From NCBI GenBank assembly GCA_009780185.1, contig WRAN01000012.1:24458-88457 (forward strand): a stretch of DNA of 64,000 nucleotides. The letters run 5' to 3'. The DNA comes from Defluviitaleaceae bacterium. Lineage in GTDB: Bacteria > Bacillota > Clostridia > Lachnospirales > WQUN01. Every line of letters begins with the position of its first letter. Within the stretch, counting starts at the first letter, position 1. A model generated the notes under the pieces. It saw only the letters and a program-made list of their open reading frames with translations. It did not search any database and was not told the origin of the DNA. The position numbers were made by a program, and so were the translations under genes. Shown one piece after another: positions 55,662 through 63,836 of this stretch.

Positions 55662-56294
55662 TTAAATCAATACTGTCAGCAAGGAGCGTGCGTCTGCTGT
55701 GCCTTTTGTTTGCCCCTCCCAGAGTATTTCTTTTTTATAAAATTCCCCTTCTAAAAAAGGCTCTGCTATGGCATCATGCACTTGTACATATAGTGTGCAT
55801 TTTTCTGTGTACATGACCTCTAAAACCTCGACTCCCCATTTATCAAAGTTGTACTTTACTTTATCAAACTGAGGATACTCGCAAATCACCCGGTAAATCT
55901 TCGAGAAGGCTTGCACAATAGGAGCAGCATCATCCATTGCCCCTTTAGCGGCCTTTGTGTATGCCCGCACTAGCCCTCCGGCTCCTAGTAGTATCCCGCC
56001 AAAGTACCGGGTTACTACGCATACCCAATCTATAACCCCGGCCTTGTCATATACATTGAGCACAGGCATACCGGCTGTGCCGCTAGGTTCTCCGTCATCA
56101 TTGAAGCGAATGATATTGCCTTGGGTCACACTATATGCAAATACATTATGGTTGGCACCGCTTTCTATTTCACGAATCGCGGCTACAAACTCGCGCGCCT
56201 CAGCCTCTGTGGTTACAGAAGCACAGCGCCCGATAAAGCAGGACTTCTTTTCTTCCAACTCGAACCAACCTTCTTTGGGCAAAATTAAGGGCAT
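55662..56294 (-). CDS. YigZ/IMPACT family protein
   Basis: 210 residues, normal length. N-terminal UPF0029 domain with D-D-G-E-P-S-G-T-A-G-M-P and V-T-R-Y-F-G-G-I-L-L-G-A-G-G-L-V-R-A-Y, followed by a ferredoxin-like C-terminal DUF1949 domain (Y-P-Q-F-D-K-V-K-Y). The family occurs from bacteria to eukaryotes (IMPACT) and is linked to translation or nucleic acid binding without a settled biochemical role in bacteria. AGGAGG lies 6 bases before the ATG. Confidence 0.93.
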   Translation of the reverse strand: MPLILPKEGWFELEEKKSCFIGRCASVTTEAEAREFVAAIREIESGANHNVFAYSVTQGNIIRFNDDGEPSGTAGMPVLNVYDKAGVIDWVCVVTRYFGGILLGAGGLVRAYTKAAKGAMDDAAPIVQAFSKIYRVICEYPQFDKVKYNFDKWGVEVLEVMYTEKCTLYVQVHDAIAEPFLEGEFYKKEILWEGQTKGTADARSLLTVLI

Positions 56295-56352
56295 ATTGTC
56301 CTCCTGTTTGCTATAATGCTTCTATTATATATGAAAGGGACGATTATAAAAA

Positions 56353-58470
56353 ATGAAACGCAAATTTACATTACCGGGTGAAGCCGGGCATGAATCTTTA
56401 ACCCTTGAGCTGGCAAAACGTTGGGGGGCCGATGTAATCAGAGACTCTGACGGGACTGCCTTATCTGACGAGATTCTTTCCGCGGGCTACGAAATCTACT
56501 CCACCATCTGCCCAATAAGAGAGCATAACCCATGGATACGCCAAAACCTACATGCAAGACAGCAGAACTTCCTATCCACCACGCCAGTTACTGCCACAGG
56601 CTCACAGCTAACGATCCGGATATTGGATGGATTCTTTGAGGAGCAGTTTAGTGTAAACGACAGCGAAAACGCTCTTCCATATTGGCAGGTCTATGACCGT
56701 ACTGCCGATGAACTGATACCCGCAGAGAGCTGGAAGTACGCAGACGGCACTGTAACCATCAATGCAATCCCTTTCCGTCAGTACACAGTAAGCTTCCTGG
56801 CATGGCGTAACTGGGAAGAAATCTCTATGTATAACCACACCACCAACAATTGGGACAAGGAAAAGCTAATGCAGTTTAACCCCTACCCGCCGGGGGCTAT
56901 GGATTACCTGAAGCAGTGGTTTGTAAATTGGTGTGAAACCCATCCTAATTCCGATGTTGTGCGATTCACATCACTTTTCTATAACTTTGCATGGATATGG
57001 GGCTCTAACACCCGCAATCGCCATCTGTTTACTGATTGGGCCAGCTACGACTTTACCGTATGCCCGGAAGCCTTGGACGACTTCTATGAAGCATACGGCT
57101 ACCGTCTTACAGCAGAAGACTTTGTGCGTCAGGGTAAATATAATGCCACACACCGCGTTCCCAGTAAGCAAAAACGGGATTGGATGGAGTTTATAGGCAA
57201 ATATGTACGCAGCGCTACCCGTGAGCTTGTAGATATTATTCACGGGGCGGGGAAAAAGGCTTATGTATTCTACGATGATAGCTGGGTAGGTATGGAGCCT
57301 TATAGCGGCCATTTTCATGAAATGGGATTTGATGGGCTTATCAAGTGCGTATTCTCGGGATACGAAGCCAGATTATGCGCCCATGTGCATGTTCCTGTTC
57401 ATGAAATACGTTTTCATCCGTATCTCTTCCCTGTAGGACTTGGAGGAGCACCTACATTTTCTCCTGGAGGTAAGCCCGGCTTGGATGCCCTTAATTACTG
57501 GGTAAGTGTACGCCGCGCCCTTCTTCGTAAGAAAATTGAACGTTCGGGCTTGGGAGGCTATCTAAGTCTAACCCAGGGTTATCCAGATTTTATAGAAGCT
57601 ATGGATAAAATCCTGGCCGAGTTTGACTTGATATCCAACCTACATGATTCTGGCGCCCCTGCTACGTTGAAACCCAAAGTGGCCATATTACATGCCTGGG
57701 GTGCATTGCGCAGCTGGACACTTTCCGGCCATTTCCATGAAACCGATGGACATATGCTTATACATGTACTGGAAGCCCTATCCGGTCTGCCCTTTGATGT
57801 TACGTTCATATCTTTTGAAGATGATATCCCAGAGGATGTAGATATAATAATAAATGCGGGTGAAGCCGGAAGCGCCTGGAGTGGCGGTGAGTACTGGAAT
57901 AACCCGGCACTAATAGAAAAATTGACCGAGTGGACAGCAAATGGCGGCGTGTTCGTAGGGATAGGAGAGCCGAGCGCACTACCGGGCTACAATACCTACC
58001 TGCGCATGGCTCATGTGCTGGGAGTAGATTTAGATAATGGAGAAAAAACCTGCCATGGACGATGGGCTTATGATGTTGATAAAGTTGAAGACATCCTTCC
58101 GGATAACTTCACGATACAAGCAAGAGACAATGTAATCCTAACCGATGGCAACGCTCATGTGCTTGCAGCAGATAAGACGCCATCTATCACAATCAATAAA
58201 TTTGGCAAGGGAGCCGGCCTTTACCTCGCTAACTTTGCCTTAGGGGATGGAGCCTCTAAGGCCCTGATGAATCTGCTAATGTATGCGGCAACAGGGAATA
58301 CCACTGCCGAAGGTGTATCAGACAACCCTAACGTAGAAGTTGCCGTGTTCCCACGGGGTGTAGTATTTATCAATAACTCAGATGAGCAACAAGAAGCCAG
58401 GTGCAACTGGGAAGGCAGTGCATTCTCTGTCAGGTTACCTGGTTACGGAATGGAAGTTTTAAGGAAGTAA
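56353..58470 (+). CDS. GH112 galacto-N-biose/lacto-N-biose phosphorylase
   Basis: 705 residues, the usual length of the family. These enzymes phosphorolyse Gal-beta-1,3-GlcNAc or Gal-beta-1,3-GalNAc to galactose 1-phosphate and the N-acetylhexosamine, in the cytoplasm. Recognised by F-T-L-P-G-E-A-G, R-W-G-A-D-V-I-R-D-S-D-G-T, the Y-D-D-S-W-V-G-M-E-P-Y-S-G segment with Asp308-Asp309 where the catalytic acid is expected, and F-D-G-L-I-K-C-V-F-S-G-Y-E-A-R. No signal peptide. Substrates come from mucin O-glycans or milk oligosaccharides, which fits an animal-associated habitat. No galactosidase, transporter or N-acetylhexosamine kinase adjoins it, so uptake must be encoded elsewhere. Confidence 0.93.
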   Translation: MKRKFTLPGEAGHESLTLELAKRWGADVIRDSDGTALSDEILSAGYEIYSTICPIREHNPWIRQNLHARQQNFLSTTPVTATGSQLTIRILDGFFEEQFSVNDSENALPYWQVYDRTADELIPAESWKYADGTVTINAIPFRQYTVSFLAWRNWEEISMYNHTTNNWDKEKLMQFNPYPPGAMDYLKQWFVNWCETHPNSDVVRFTSLFYNFAWIWGSNTRNRHLFTDWASYDFTVCPEALDDFYEAYGYRLTAEDFVRQGKYNATHRVPSKQKRDWMEFIGKYVRSATRELVDIIHGAGKKAYVFYDDSWVGMEPYSGHFHEMGFDGLIKCVFSGYEARLCAHVHVPVHEIRFHPYLFPVGLGGAPTFSPGGKPGLDALNYWVSVRRALLRKKIERSGLGGYLSLTQGYPDFIEAMDKILAEFDLISNLHDSGAPATLKPKVAILHAWGALRSWTLSGHFHETDGHMLIHVLEALSGLPFDVTFISFEDDIPEDVDIIINAGEAGSAWSGGEYWNNPALIEKLTEWTANGGVFVGIGEPSALPGYNTYLRMAHVLGVDLDNGEKTCHGRWAYDVDKVEDILPDNFTIQARDNVILTDGNAHVLAADKTPSITINKFGKGAGLYLANFALGDGASKALMNLLMYAATGNTTAEGVSDNPNVEVAVFPRGVVFINNSDEQQEARCNWEGSAFSVRLPGYGMEVLRK

Positions 58471-58474
58471 TAAA

Positions 58475-58530
58475 CAAAAAAGCACGTAGGAGATTGGGAA
58501 TGAATTGCCCCATCGCCTACGTGCTTTTTC
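58475..58530. terminator. Bidirectional terminator
   Basis: Stem AGCACGTAGG/CCTACGTGCT (58481-58490 with 58516-58525), extended by GAT/ATC past one mismatch, with A run before and T run after. It separates the phosphorylase gene (+) and the PH-like gene (-). Confidence 0.92.
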
Positions 58531-58540
58531 TTACATATAT

Positions 58541-59338
58541 CTATCCTTGCTGCACCATCTTTATTATCTGCCTAAGCACTTCAATATTATGCCCTGCGAC
58601 TCCTAGATTCACAAGGGTTTCTTTCTTGCCCTTCTCATTAGGATGCCCTTCCAAAAGAATTGGCTCGCTTTCAGACATACTGTAGATAGACTCAAATGGG
58701 ATTATGGTCTCGTTGGTCTTTCTCCACTTTCTTGTGGTAAGTACTAATCCGCCATTTCTTAGCTGTAGCTGGTCACCGAAGGAGATGTTGGTACTTGCTA
58801 GGGTATTAATGCTTAAATCTTTTAGCAAATACCTGGTAAAAGCCATATCCAATTCCCTAGTCATAAACTTATATCCTGGTGTCCTTCTATGCCTTAGGGC
58901 TGTCTGCTTAGCTCCGTTATTTTTTACAAGAATAAACTTGTGTACCTGGAAGATAGGAAGCATCCCTATAAGGCCGCCAACAAGAAACCCTCCGCCCACG
59001 GTATCAGACTCTCTATAAGTAGACGCTACTTGGCTAAAGGGTACGCTAATGGTATTGCCGCCACGGGTGTAGCTAAATCCACCTTCATATATTACCAGCT
59101 CTCCGCCCTTTACAAGAACATGAGCAAGTAAAATAAAAAACACAGCAACCACTGCGGATATAACCACCAACATAATCGTTTCTTCTCTGTAGACAGTGAG
59201 GGCATCCTCACCTGCAAGCATCAGCGCCCCAAAGCCTACGGCCAAAAGCACTACTAAGTAATACTTTATCCGCTTCCCAAATACCTGCCCCGATGTAAAT
59301 GCCTCCCGTTGCAGCTCATTGCCAAAATTTTGCTCCAT
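58541..59338 (-). CDS. Membrane protein with PH-like domain (265 aa)
   Basis: Two hydrophobic segments (about 27-43 and 56-76), then a soluble part with L-V-I-Y-E-G-G-F-S-Y-T-R-G-G-N-T-I-S-V-P-F-S-Q-V as strands of a bacterial PH-like domain, and a second similar unit later (L-V-L-T-T-R-K-W-R-K-T-N-E-T-I-I-P-F-E-S-I-Y). A Gly-rich stretch (G-G-G-F-L-V-G-G-L-I-G) lies between. AGGAGG 8 bases before ATG. Function unknown; it is the second protein of this build in the window. Confidence 0.65.
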   Translation of the reverse strand: MEQNFGNELQREAFTSGQVFGKRIKYYLVVLLAVGFGALMLAGEDALTVYREETIMLVVISAVVAVFFILLAHVLVKGGELVIYEGGFSYTRGGNTISVPFSQVASTYRESDTVGGGFLVGGLIGMLPIFQVHKFILVKNNGAKQTALRHRRTPGYKFMTRELDMAFTRYLLKDLSINTLASTNISFGDQLQLRNGGLVLTTRKWRKTNETIIPFESIYSMSESEPILLEGHPNEKGKKETLVNLGVAGHNIEVLRQIIKMVQQG

Positions 59339-59429
59339 TATTACATCCTCCTTTATATAACCTTTTCGCCATTATACGGCGAGTGAACTTGTCAGTCTAT
59401 TGCGAACCTTGCACAATTTTAAGATATTT

Positions 59430-59972
59430 TTATGGATTTATCCGCAAATCAAAAAACACGTACCCCTCAAGCAAACTCATATTGCCCAGCCATACATATG
59501 AAAATACCTCCGTATCCTCGAGCTGCTGCCGAATGAGCTCTACTTCGCTAAAGTCATCGGATATTCCTGTAAGCATAATCCCGGTCCCATCAAAGCTCAT
59601 CGTAGAAAAGTGACCATTATCAACTTCTATTATCGCCCTAAGCCACTCAGGGTTAAAGTCCGCTACGGGATTGGCATTAAAAAAGGCCTCTTCCGCGGTA
59701 TGCATAATCAGCAGCTGCCTTGTATCCGCAATCGCCAGAGATTCCGGGCTTTGCCGCAGTGTACTAATTTCTATTATAAGAAGACGGGACTCTGCTGCGG
59801 CTCGTTCATCCAATAGGTTAAGCCCTATAACCATCAGCGCAATAAATAAAAAAATAGCAACCTGAGCGGCTGCCAATTTTATTATAAGACTACGTTTTCC
59901 TTTTTGCTTTTGCACATCCTCAGGCAAAAGGTCAATAGTCCTTAATTTTATATTATTTTGGGGAGATTTCAT
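59430..59972 (-). CDS. PilN-like protein
   Basis: 180 residues. A cytoplasmic start with R-T-I-D-L-L-P-E-D-V, matching the N-terminal I-N-L-L-P motif that in PilN binds PilM, one membrane segment (about 28-50, Q-V-A-I-F-L-F-I-A-L-M-V-I-G-L-N), then a ferredoxin-like fold region. This is the build of PilN type IV pilus alignment proteins. No pilM, pilO, pilB or pilin gene is near; instead it overlaps the dnaI-like gene by 20 bp and so is probably translated with it. Orphan status makes the pilus function uncertain. Confidence 0.6.
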   Translation of the reverse strand: MKSPQNNIKLRTIDLLPEDVQKQKGKRSLIIKLAAAQVAIFLFIALMVIGLNLLDERAAAESRLLIIEISTLRQSPESLAIADTRQLLIMHTAEEAFFNANPVADFNPEWLRAIIEVDNGHFSTMSFDGTGIMLTGISDDFSEVELIRQQLEDTEVFSYVWLGNMSLLEGYVFFDLRINP

Positions 59973-60975
59973 ATCGGCCTCCGTACTTGCTTCTGACTCT
60001 TACATCATCGCCAAAAAACTTTATCATCCGGTAGTAGCCGGTAAACCTGGACGCAATCCTCTCCGAGTAGCTACGCTCAAGCTCTGTGGGAGAAAGATTG
60101 GTGGAGATTACAGTAGACTTTTTAGCAAGCAAACGCTGATTAATAATATCAAATAACGCGGAGCTGGTTACAACCGTAACAAACTCAGCGCCCAAGTCAT
60201 CCAAAATCAACAAATCCACATCTGTAACCGCATCCAGCATCTCATCAGGCACCGCTTGGGCATCACGGTTAAAGCGATAATCCTCAATTACCTTAAAAAG
60301 CCGGGGTGCGGTTAGATATAATACCGTATGCCCCGCATCCAATAAATCCTTGGCAATACAATGGCACACAAAGGTCTTACCAAGGCCAGTACGTCCATAT
60401 AACAGCAGATTATTAAAGCTTGTATCAAAATCCTGTACAAAGTTCGTCGCTATACGGTAAACAGCCTGCATATTAACTAATGGAGAGAGCCCCTCCGCTT
60501 CATTTACCGCCGGATTAAAACAGCGATAATCAAAGGTGTCAAAGTTTTCGTCTTGCAATACTCCCTTTATATTAGAAAGGGAATAATACGCCTCAATAAG
60601 ACGCTGTTTAAGGCAGCTGCACCTCTCGGCTATTTGACCCGCCGCCACAGCTTTATAACCGGTATCCTCACATTCGTTACATTGATAAACCGCTGCAAGA
60701 TAGTCCTCTCCTATACCCGCGGCGGCAATTGCGTTTTTCTTCTCCAGTTCGAGGGCTGCAACTTGGTTGCGGGCTTTTTCTATGCCCTTTTCGTCCCCGG
60801 CAAGGGCAAGCTTTACCAAGGTCAAGCCTATGGCCTTAACCTCATTTTCTATCTCTTTAACCCGTGGGGCTTTAGCATACAATACCCCACGGCGCTGATC
60901 CAGAAGTTCCTGCGCCTGCTCTCTTAGGGATTCGTAATCCCTCATTACTTCTCGGTAGACAGATTTATATCCCAT
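59953..60975 (-). CDS. DnaI/DnaC-type replicative helicase loader
   Basis: 340 residues. N-terminal region with a zinc-binding C-N-E-C ... C-S-C cluster, as in clostridial DnaI-like loaders, then an AAA+ domain: Walker A Y-G-R-T-G-L-G-K-T-F, Walker B L-L-I-L-D-D-L-G-A-E, sensor region V-I-S-T-N-L-S. It loads the DnaB/DnaC-type helicase onto DNA at origins and restart sites. Begins 5 bp after the dnaD-like stop, so the pair is one operon, as in many Clostridia. Confidence 0.92.
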   Translation of the reverse strand: MGYKSVYREVMRDYESLREQAQELLDQRRGVLYAKAPRVKEIENEVKAIGLTLVKLALAGDEKGIEKARNQVAALELEKKNAIAAAGIGEDYLAAVYQCNECEDTGYKAVAAGQIAERCSCLKQRLIEAYYSLSNIKGVLQDENFDTFDYRCFNPAVNEAEGLSPLVNMQAVYRIATNFVQDFDTSFNNLLLYGRTGLGKTFVCHCIAKDLLDAGHTVLYLTAPRLFKVIEDYRFNRDAQAVPDEMLDAVTDVDLLILDDLGAEFVTVVTSSALFDIINQRLLAKKSTVISTNLSPTELERSYSERIASRFTGYYRMIKFFGDDVRVRSKYGGRYEISPK

Positions 60976-60979
60976 ACCC

Positions 60980-62056
60980 CTACCCCTTTAGCTGTTTCAG
61001 AAGATACTGCCGTTCTAGTTGTTCTATTTGCGTATAGTCGTTTTCTCGCTGGTCAAAGTTAATAAATCGGTTGTTTTTAGGCTTTGGTGCCTTGGCGGTG
61101 ACTTTTGCTTCTTCTTTTTCTTCCTTTTTCTGTGTAAAGGCCGCATCGTCTTCCTTTACACCTTCAATGGTGGTTATTCCCTGCTTATGCCATTTTACCA
61201 AAATCTTATCTACATAGGAAAGGGAAGGTTTGTCGGCGGATAAAGCCGTCCGGTCACATGCATCTAGTATCAGGCTTAGAGGCATATTCATCTCGTGAAG
61301 CCATTTATCCATCTGCTTGCGCTGGGCGGGAGTTGGGAAGCCGGACTTACCCAGTTGCTTCAATATACTCCGGTAGTTTTTATCAAAGGTATGGACATAG
61401 GTAAGAGCCTTGTCCAAGTCATCTATATCTCGTTCAGACCAATCCATAGCGCATTTTTCTATATAGCGCAGATTGCGGTGGCCATGCTCTTGACAATAGC
61501 AAAACAGGTATTCGATTACATCTAAAGGAAGCCTCAGCCAATCATAAAAGCCAAAGATTACATTCATATCATTGTAGGTCAAAAGCTTTCCTAGAGAAGT
61601 CTCTGCCTTAGAAAAAAGCCGTTCTACATCCTTGCTTTGTGTTCTGTAAACAGAAAGCTCCTGAACTGTATATTGGGGTCTTGTTTCGATTTTTGTTCCG
61701 GTCTGAGCTAAAGACTGAGTCTCGGGCAATTCTATTATCTTAGACTTTTCTGTCTCCACCTTTGGCTCGGTTATAGGTAAAAAGGTAATAGAAATATCCG
61801 GCGGGCACCCTTCTACTTCTACAAGCCCCACCTTTTCAAAATGCCGCCAGGCATTGACAACATCCGTATCCAAAATACCAAAATGTGCGGAAATATCCGC
61901 CATAGACACAGCCTCTCCCCCATAGAGCCGCCGAAGACTATATATGTAAATAAGAGGGTAAACCGGGGCGCACCCGGTTAGATAATTATCAATAAAAATA
62001 TAAGGTAACTCTAAGGATGAAGCTTTGTACCCTAGTTTCATCTGTATAGCGCTCAT
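60980..62056 (-). CDS. DnaD-domain replication initiation protein
   Basis: 358 residues from ATG 62056; an upstream in-frame ATG at 62074 overlaps the probable GGCGGGAAG ribosome site. N-terminal winged-helix region (Y-I-Y-S-L-R-R-L-Y-G-G ... D-I-S-A-H-F-G-I-L-D-T-D-V) and two DnaB/DnaD (DDBH2-like) helical domains in the second half (F-G-F-Y-D-W-L-R-L-P-L-D-V-I-E-Y-L-F-C-Y and M-D-K-W-L-H-E-M-N-M-P-L-S-L-I). It remodels DNA at the origin and recruits the helicase loader encoded next. The linker is rich in Glu/Lys. Confidence 0.88.
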   Translation of the reverse strand: MSAIQMKLGYKASSLELPYIFIDNYLTGCAPVYPLIYIYSLRRLYGGEAVSMADISAHFGILDTDVVNAWRHFEKVGLVEVEGCPPDISITFLPITEPKVETEKSKIIELPETQSLAQTGTKIETRPQYTVQELSVYRTQSKDVERLFSKAETSLGKLLTYNDMNVIFGFYDWLRLPLDVIEYLFCYCQEHGHRNLRYIEKCAMDWSERDIDDLDKALTYVHTFDKNYRSILKQLGKSGFPTPAQRKQMDKWLHEMNMPLSLILDACDRTALSADKPSLSYVDKILVKWHKQGITTIEGVKEDDAAFTQKKEEKEEAKVTAKAPKPKNNRFINFDQRENDYTQIEQLERQYLLKQLKG

Positions 62057-62184
62057 TTTCTTCCCGCCTCGCATATTATTTTTAGAGGTCTGATTATAAT
62101 AACCTATTTTAAAAGAAAATGATATTGACGAATGTATATTCGCGTATTATACTGCAAGTAAAATTACACAAAAGGAGTATTAAA

Positions 62185-62925
62185 ATGCATATAATTCCAC
62201 AGGTAGACCCAGAGTTCCTGAGCCTTATACCGCCGTTATCAGAGGAGGAGCGCAATCAACTAGAGCAAAATATCCTCTTTAAGCGAAAATGCCGAGACGC
62301 GATTATCCTATGGGGAGACATAATAATAGATGGGTATAATCGATATGAAATATGCGTAGAGCATGGTATTCAGTTTGAGATTATCCAGATGGACTTCCCA
62401 TCCCGCAGTGAGGCAAAAATATGGATACTGGACAACCAGCTAGGAAGGCGCAATCTAACGGAGGCTATGAGAATTGAGCTGGCTCTTTCTATGACTGAGC
62501 TGCTGCGTGAAAGAGCTAGGAAAAAGCAATCCGATGGAGGGAAGTTAAAAGGGAAGCTTATGGCCAAAGTATCGGAACAGTCAGATGACCACTTTCTTGT
62601 ACGAAATGCTATTGCAACTGATGCCGATACAAGCGAAGGAACCCTTCGGCGGTATATTGAGGTAAAAGAATCCGGCAATCAAGCCCTACTATCCCAAGTC
62701 CAAGAAGGCAAACTAAAAATAGGCACCGCTCACCGTATGCTGGGCAAAGAAATCCAAAAACAGCTAGCAAGGGCAGATAGGATGTATTCCTATATTTTTG
62801 ATACCTTACCCACGATAACCGACTCCAAAGCAAAAGAAGAAATCCTGAGTCGCTTATCCAATTTACAACCTCAGCTATCCGCTCTAATAGAAAAATACGA
62901 TGAAGGAGCCAAGCATGAGCATTAA
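62185..62925 (+). CDS. ParB-like (ParBc-domain) protein, copy 1
   Basis: 246 residues from ATG 62185 with AAAGGAG 8 bases upstream. N-terminal ParB/sulfiredoxin-like domain: L-S-E-E-E-R-N-Q-L-E-Q-N-I, I-I-D-G-Y-N-R-Y in place of the G-x-R box, then L-D-N-Q-L-G-R-R-N-L and a helical DNA-binding part. The C-terminal residues are Glu/Lys-rich. There is no ParA partner. It is a paralog of the following gene, overlaps it by 11 bp, and is divergent from the dnaD operon. Partition, transcription or a plasmid-derived role are all possible. Confidence 0.8.
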   Translation: MHIIPQVDPEFLSLIPPLSEEERNQLEQNILFKRKCRDAIILWGDIIIDGYNRYEICVEHGIQFEIIQMDFPSRSEAKIWILDNQLGRRNLTEAMRIELALSMTELLRERARKKQSDGGKLKGKLMAKVSEQSDDHFLVRNAIATDADTSEGTLRRYIEVKESGNQALLSQVQEGKLKIGTAHRMLGKEIQKQLARADRMYSYIFDTLPTITDSKAKEEILSRLSNLQPQLSALIEKYDEGAKHEH

Positions 62926-63619
62926 GCTAAAAATAGACCCTGAATTTAAAGCCCTAATCCCGCCTTTATTGGATGATGAGTTAAACCAACTGGAAGAAAA
63001 TATCCTATCCCAAGGAAGATGCCGAGACGCCATAACTATTTGGAAGGGGGTTATCCTAGATGGTCACAACCGTTATTCCATCTGCCAGAAACATAACATC
63101 CCATTCAACACAATCAATATACATCTAGCCAACCGCAAAGACGCATATATATGGATACTTGAAAACCAGCTCGGCCGCCGCAATATATCAAAGGCGATGA
63201 AGATAGAGTTGGCAATTCAGAAAGCCCAACTGATTAAGGAGAGTAAGTCTATAGATGTAAGAAAAACCGCAGCCAAAGACTCCAAATCATCAGAACGGAC
63301 TGTACAGCGATATATGACCATAAGAAAGCTGGCAGACCCTGAGTTGTTGGCTAAAGTACAAAGCGGGGAAGAGAAAATTGGTACTGCCTTTGGGAAGCTG
63401 GATGTTACCACTAAGATAGTAGAACCTCTTTGTGATGAGGCCGGTGCAGGTGAAATAGATTATGAGCCATTCATAATAAGGGGCATGATGGATAACATTA
63501 ATAGAATTGAAGCGCTGTATAGGTTTTTGCTGGATGCTCCGGTAACGGAAAGGGATGGATTTGCTGCTATTGGTAAAGGATTTAAGCGGCAAATGAAAGT
63601 GCTGCAATGCCATATATAG
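62915..63619 (+). CDS. ParB-like (ParBc-domain) protein, copy 2
   Basis: 234 residues from ATG 62915 with AAGGAG upstream. Same domain order as copy 1: D-P-E-F-K-A-L-I-P-P-L, D-E-L-N-Q-L-E-E-N-I, I-L-D-G-H-N-R-Y-S-I-C, L-E-N-Q-L-G-R-R-N-I-S, then R-T-V-Q-R-Y-M-T-I-R-K as a probable DNA-binding helix. About half the positions of the N-terminal domain agree with copy 1, less later. The 11-bp overlap with copy 1 suggests that both are made together, perhaps as a heterodimer (inference). Confidence 0.8.
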   Translation: MSIKLKIDPEFKALIPPLLDDELNQLEENILSQGRCRDAITIWKGVILDGHNRYSICQKHNIPFNTINIHLANRKDAYIWILENQLGRRNISKAMKIELAIQKAQLIKESKSIDVRKTAAKDSKSSERTVQRYMTIRKLADPELLAKVQSGEEKIGTAFGKLDVTTKIVEPLCDEAGAGEIDYEPFIIRGMMDNINRIEALYRFLLDAPVTERDGFAAIGKGFKRQMKVLQCHI

Positions 63620-63628
63620 TAAATTGTG

Positions 63629-63682
63629 AACTGCACCCCGAAGGTTGGATAAAGTCTGACTTTTGGAGGTGCGGTTTTTTTT
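63629..63682 (+). terminator. Terminator after the ParB-like pair
   Basis: AACTGCACC (63629-63637) pairs with GGTGCGGTT (63668-63676, one G-T pair), followed by a T run. The loop is long, with partial inner pairing. Confidence 0.8.
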
Positions 63683-63689
63683 ATTAGAG

Positions 63690-63783
63690 TTCTTCTGAAA
63701 TCAAAAGGCGTGATTTCAGAAGAAGCAAAAGGCTTATAATGAAACCTACTTTCGAAATCATAAAACGTGATTTCGAAAGAGGT
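63690..63783. repeat. Twin related hairpins
   Basis: Hairpin 1: TTCTTCTGAAATCA (63690-63703), 7-nt loop, full complement at 63711-63724. Hairpin 2: CTTTCGAAATCA (63749-63760), 7-nt loop, complement at 63768-63779, extendable with one bulge to 63744-63783. Both have GAAATCA at the loop side and loops ending CG, so they look like two copies of one element. Together with the terminator and the palindrome at 63837 they fill the gene-free 63620-64000. Confidence 0.75.
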
Positions 63784-63836
63784 CTATTGGATACGTGGGG
63801 CTAATTTATATAATAGTGGTGTAAGGCTGCCGCGCG

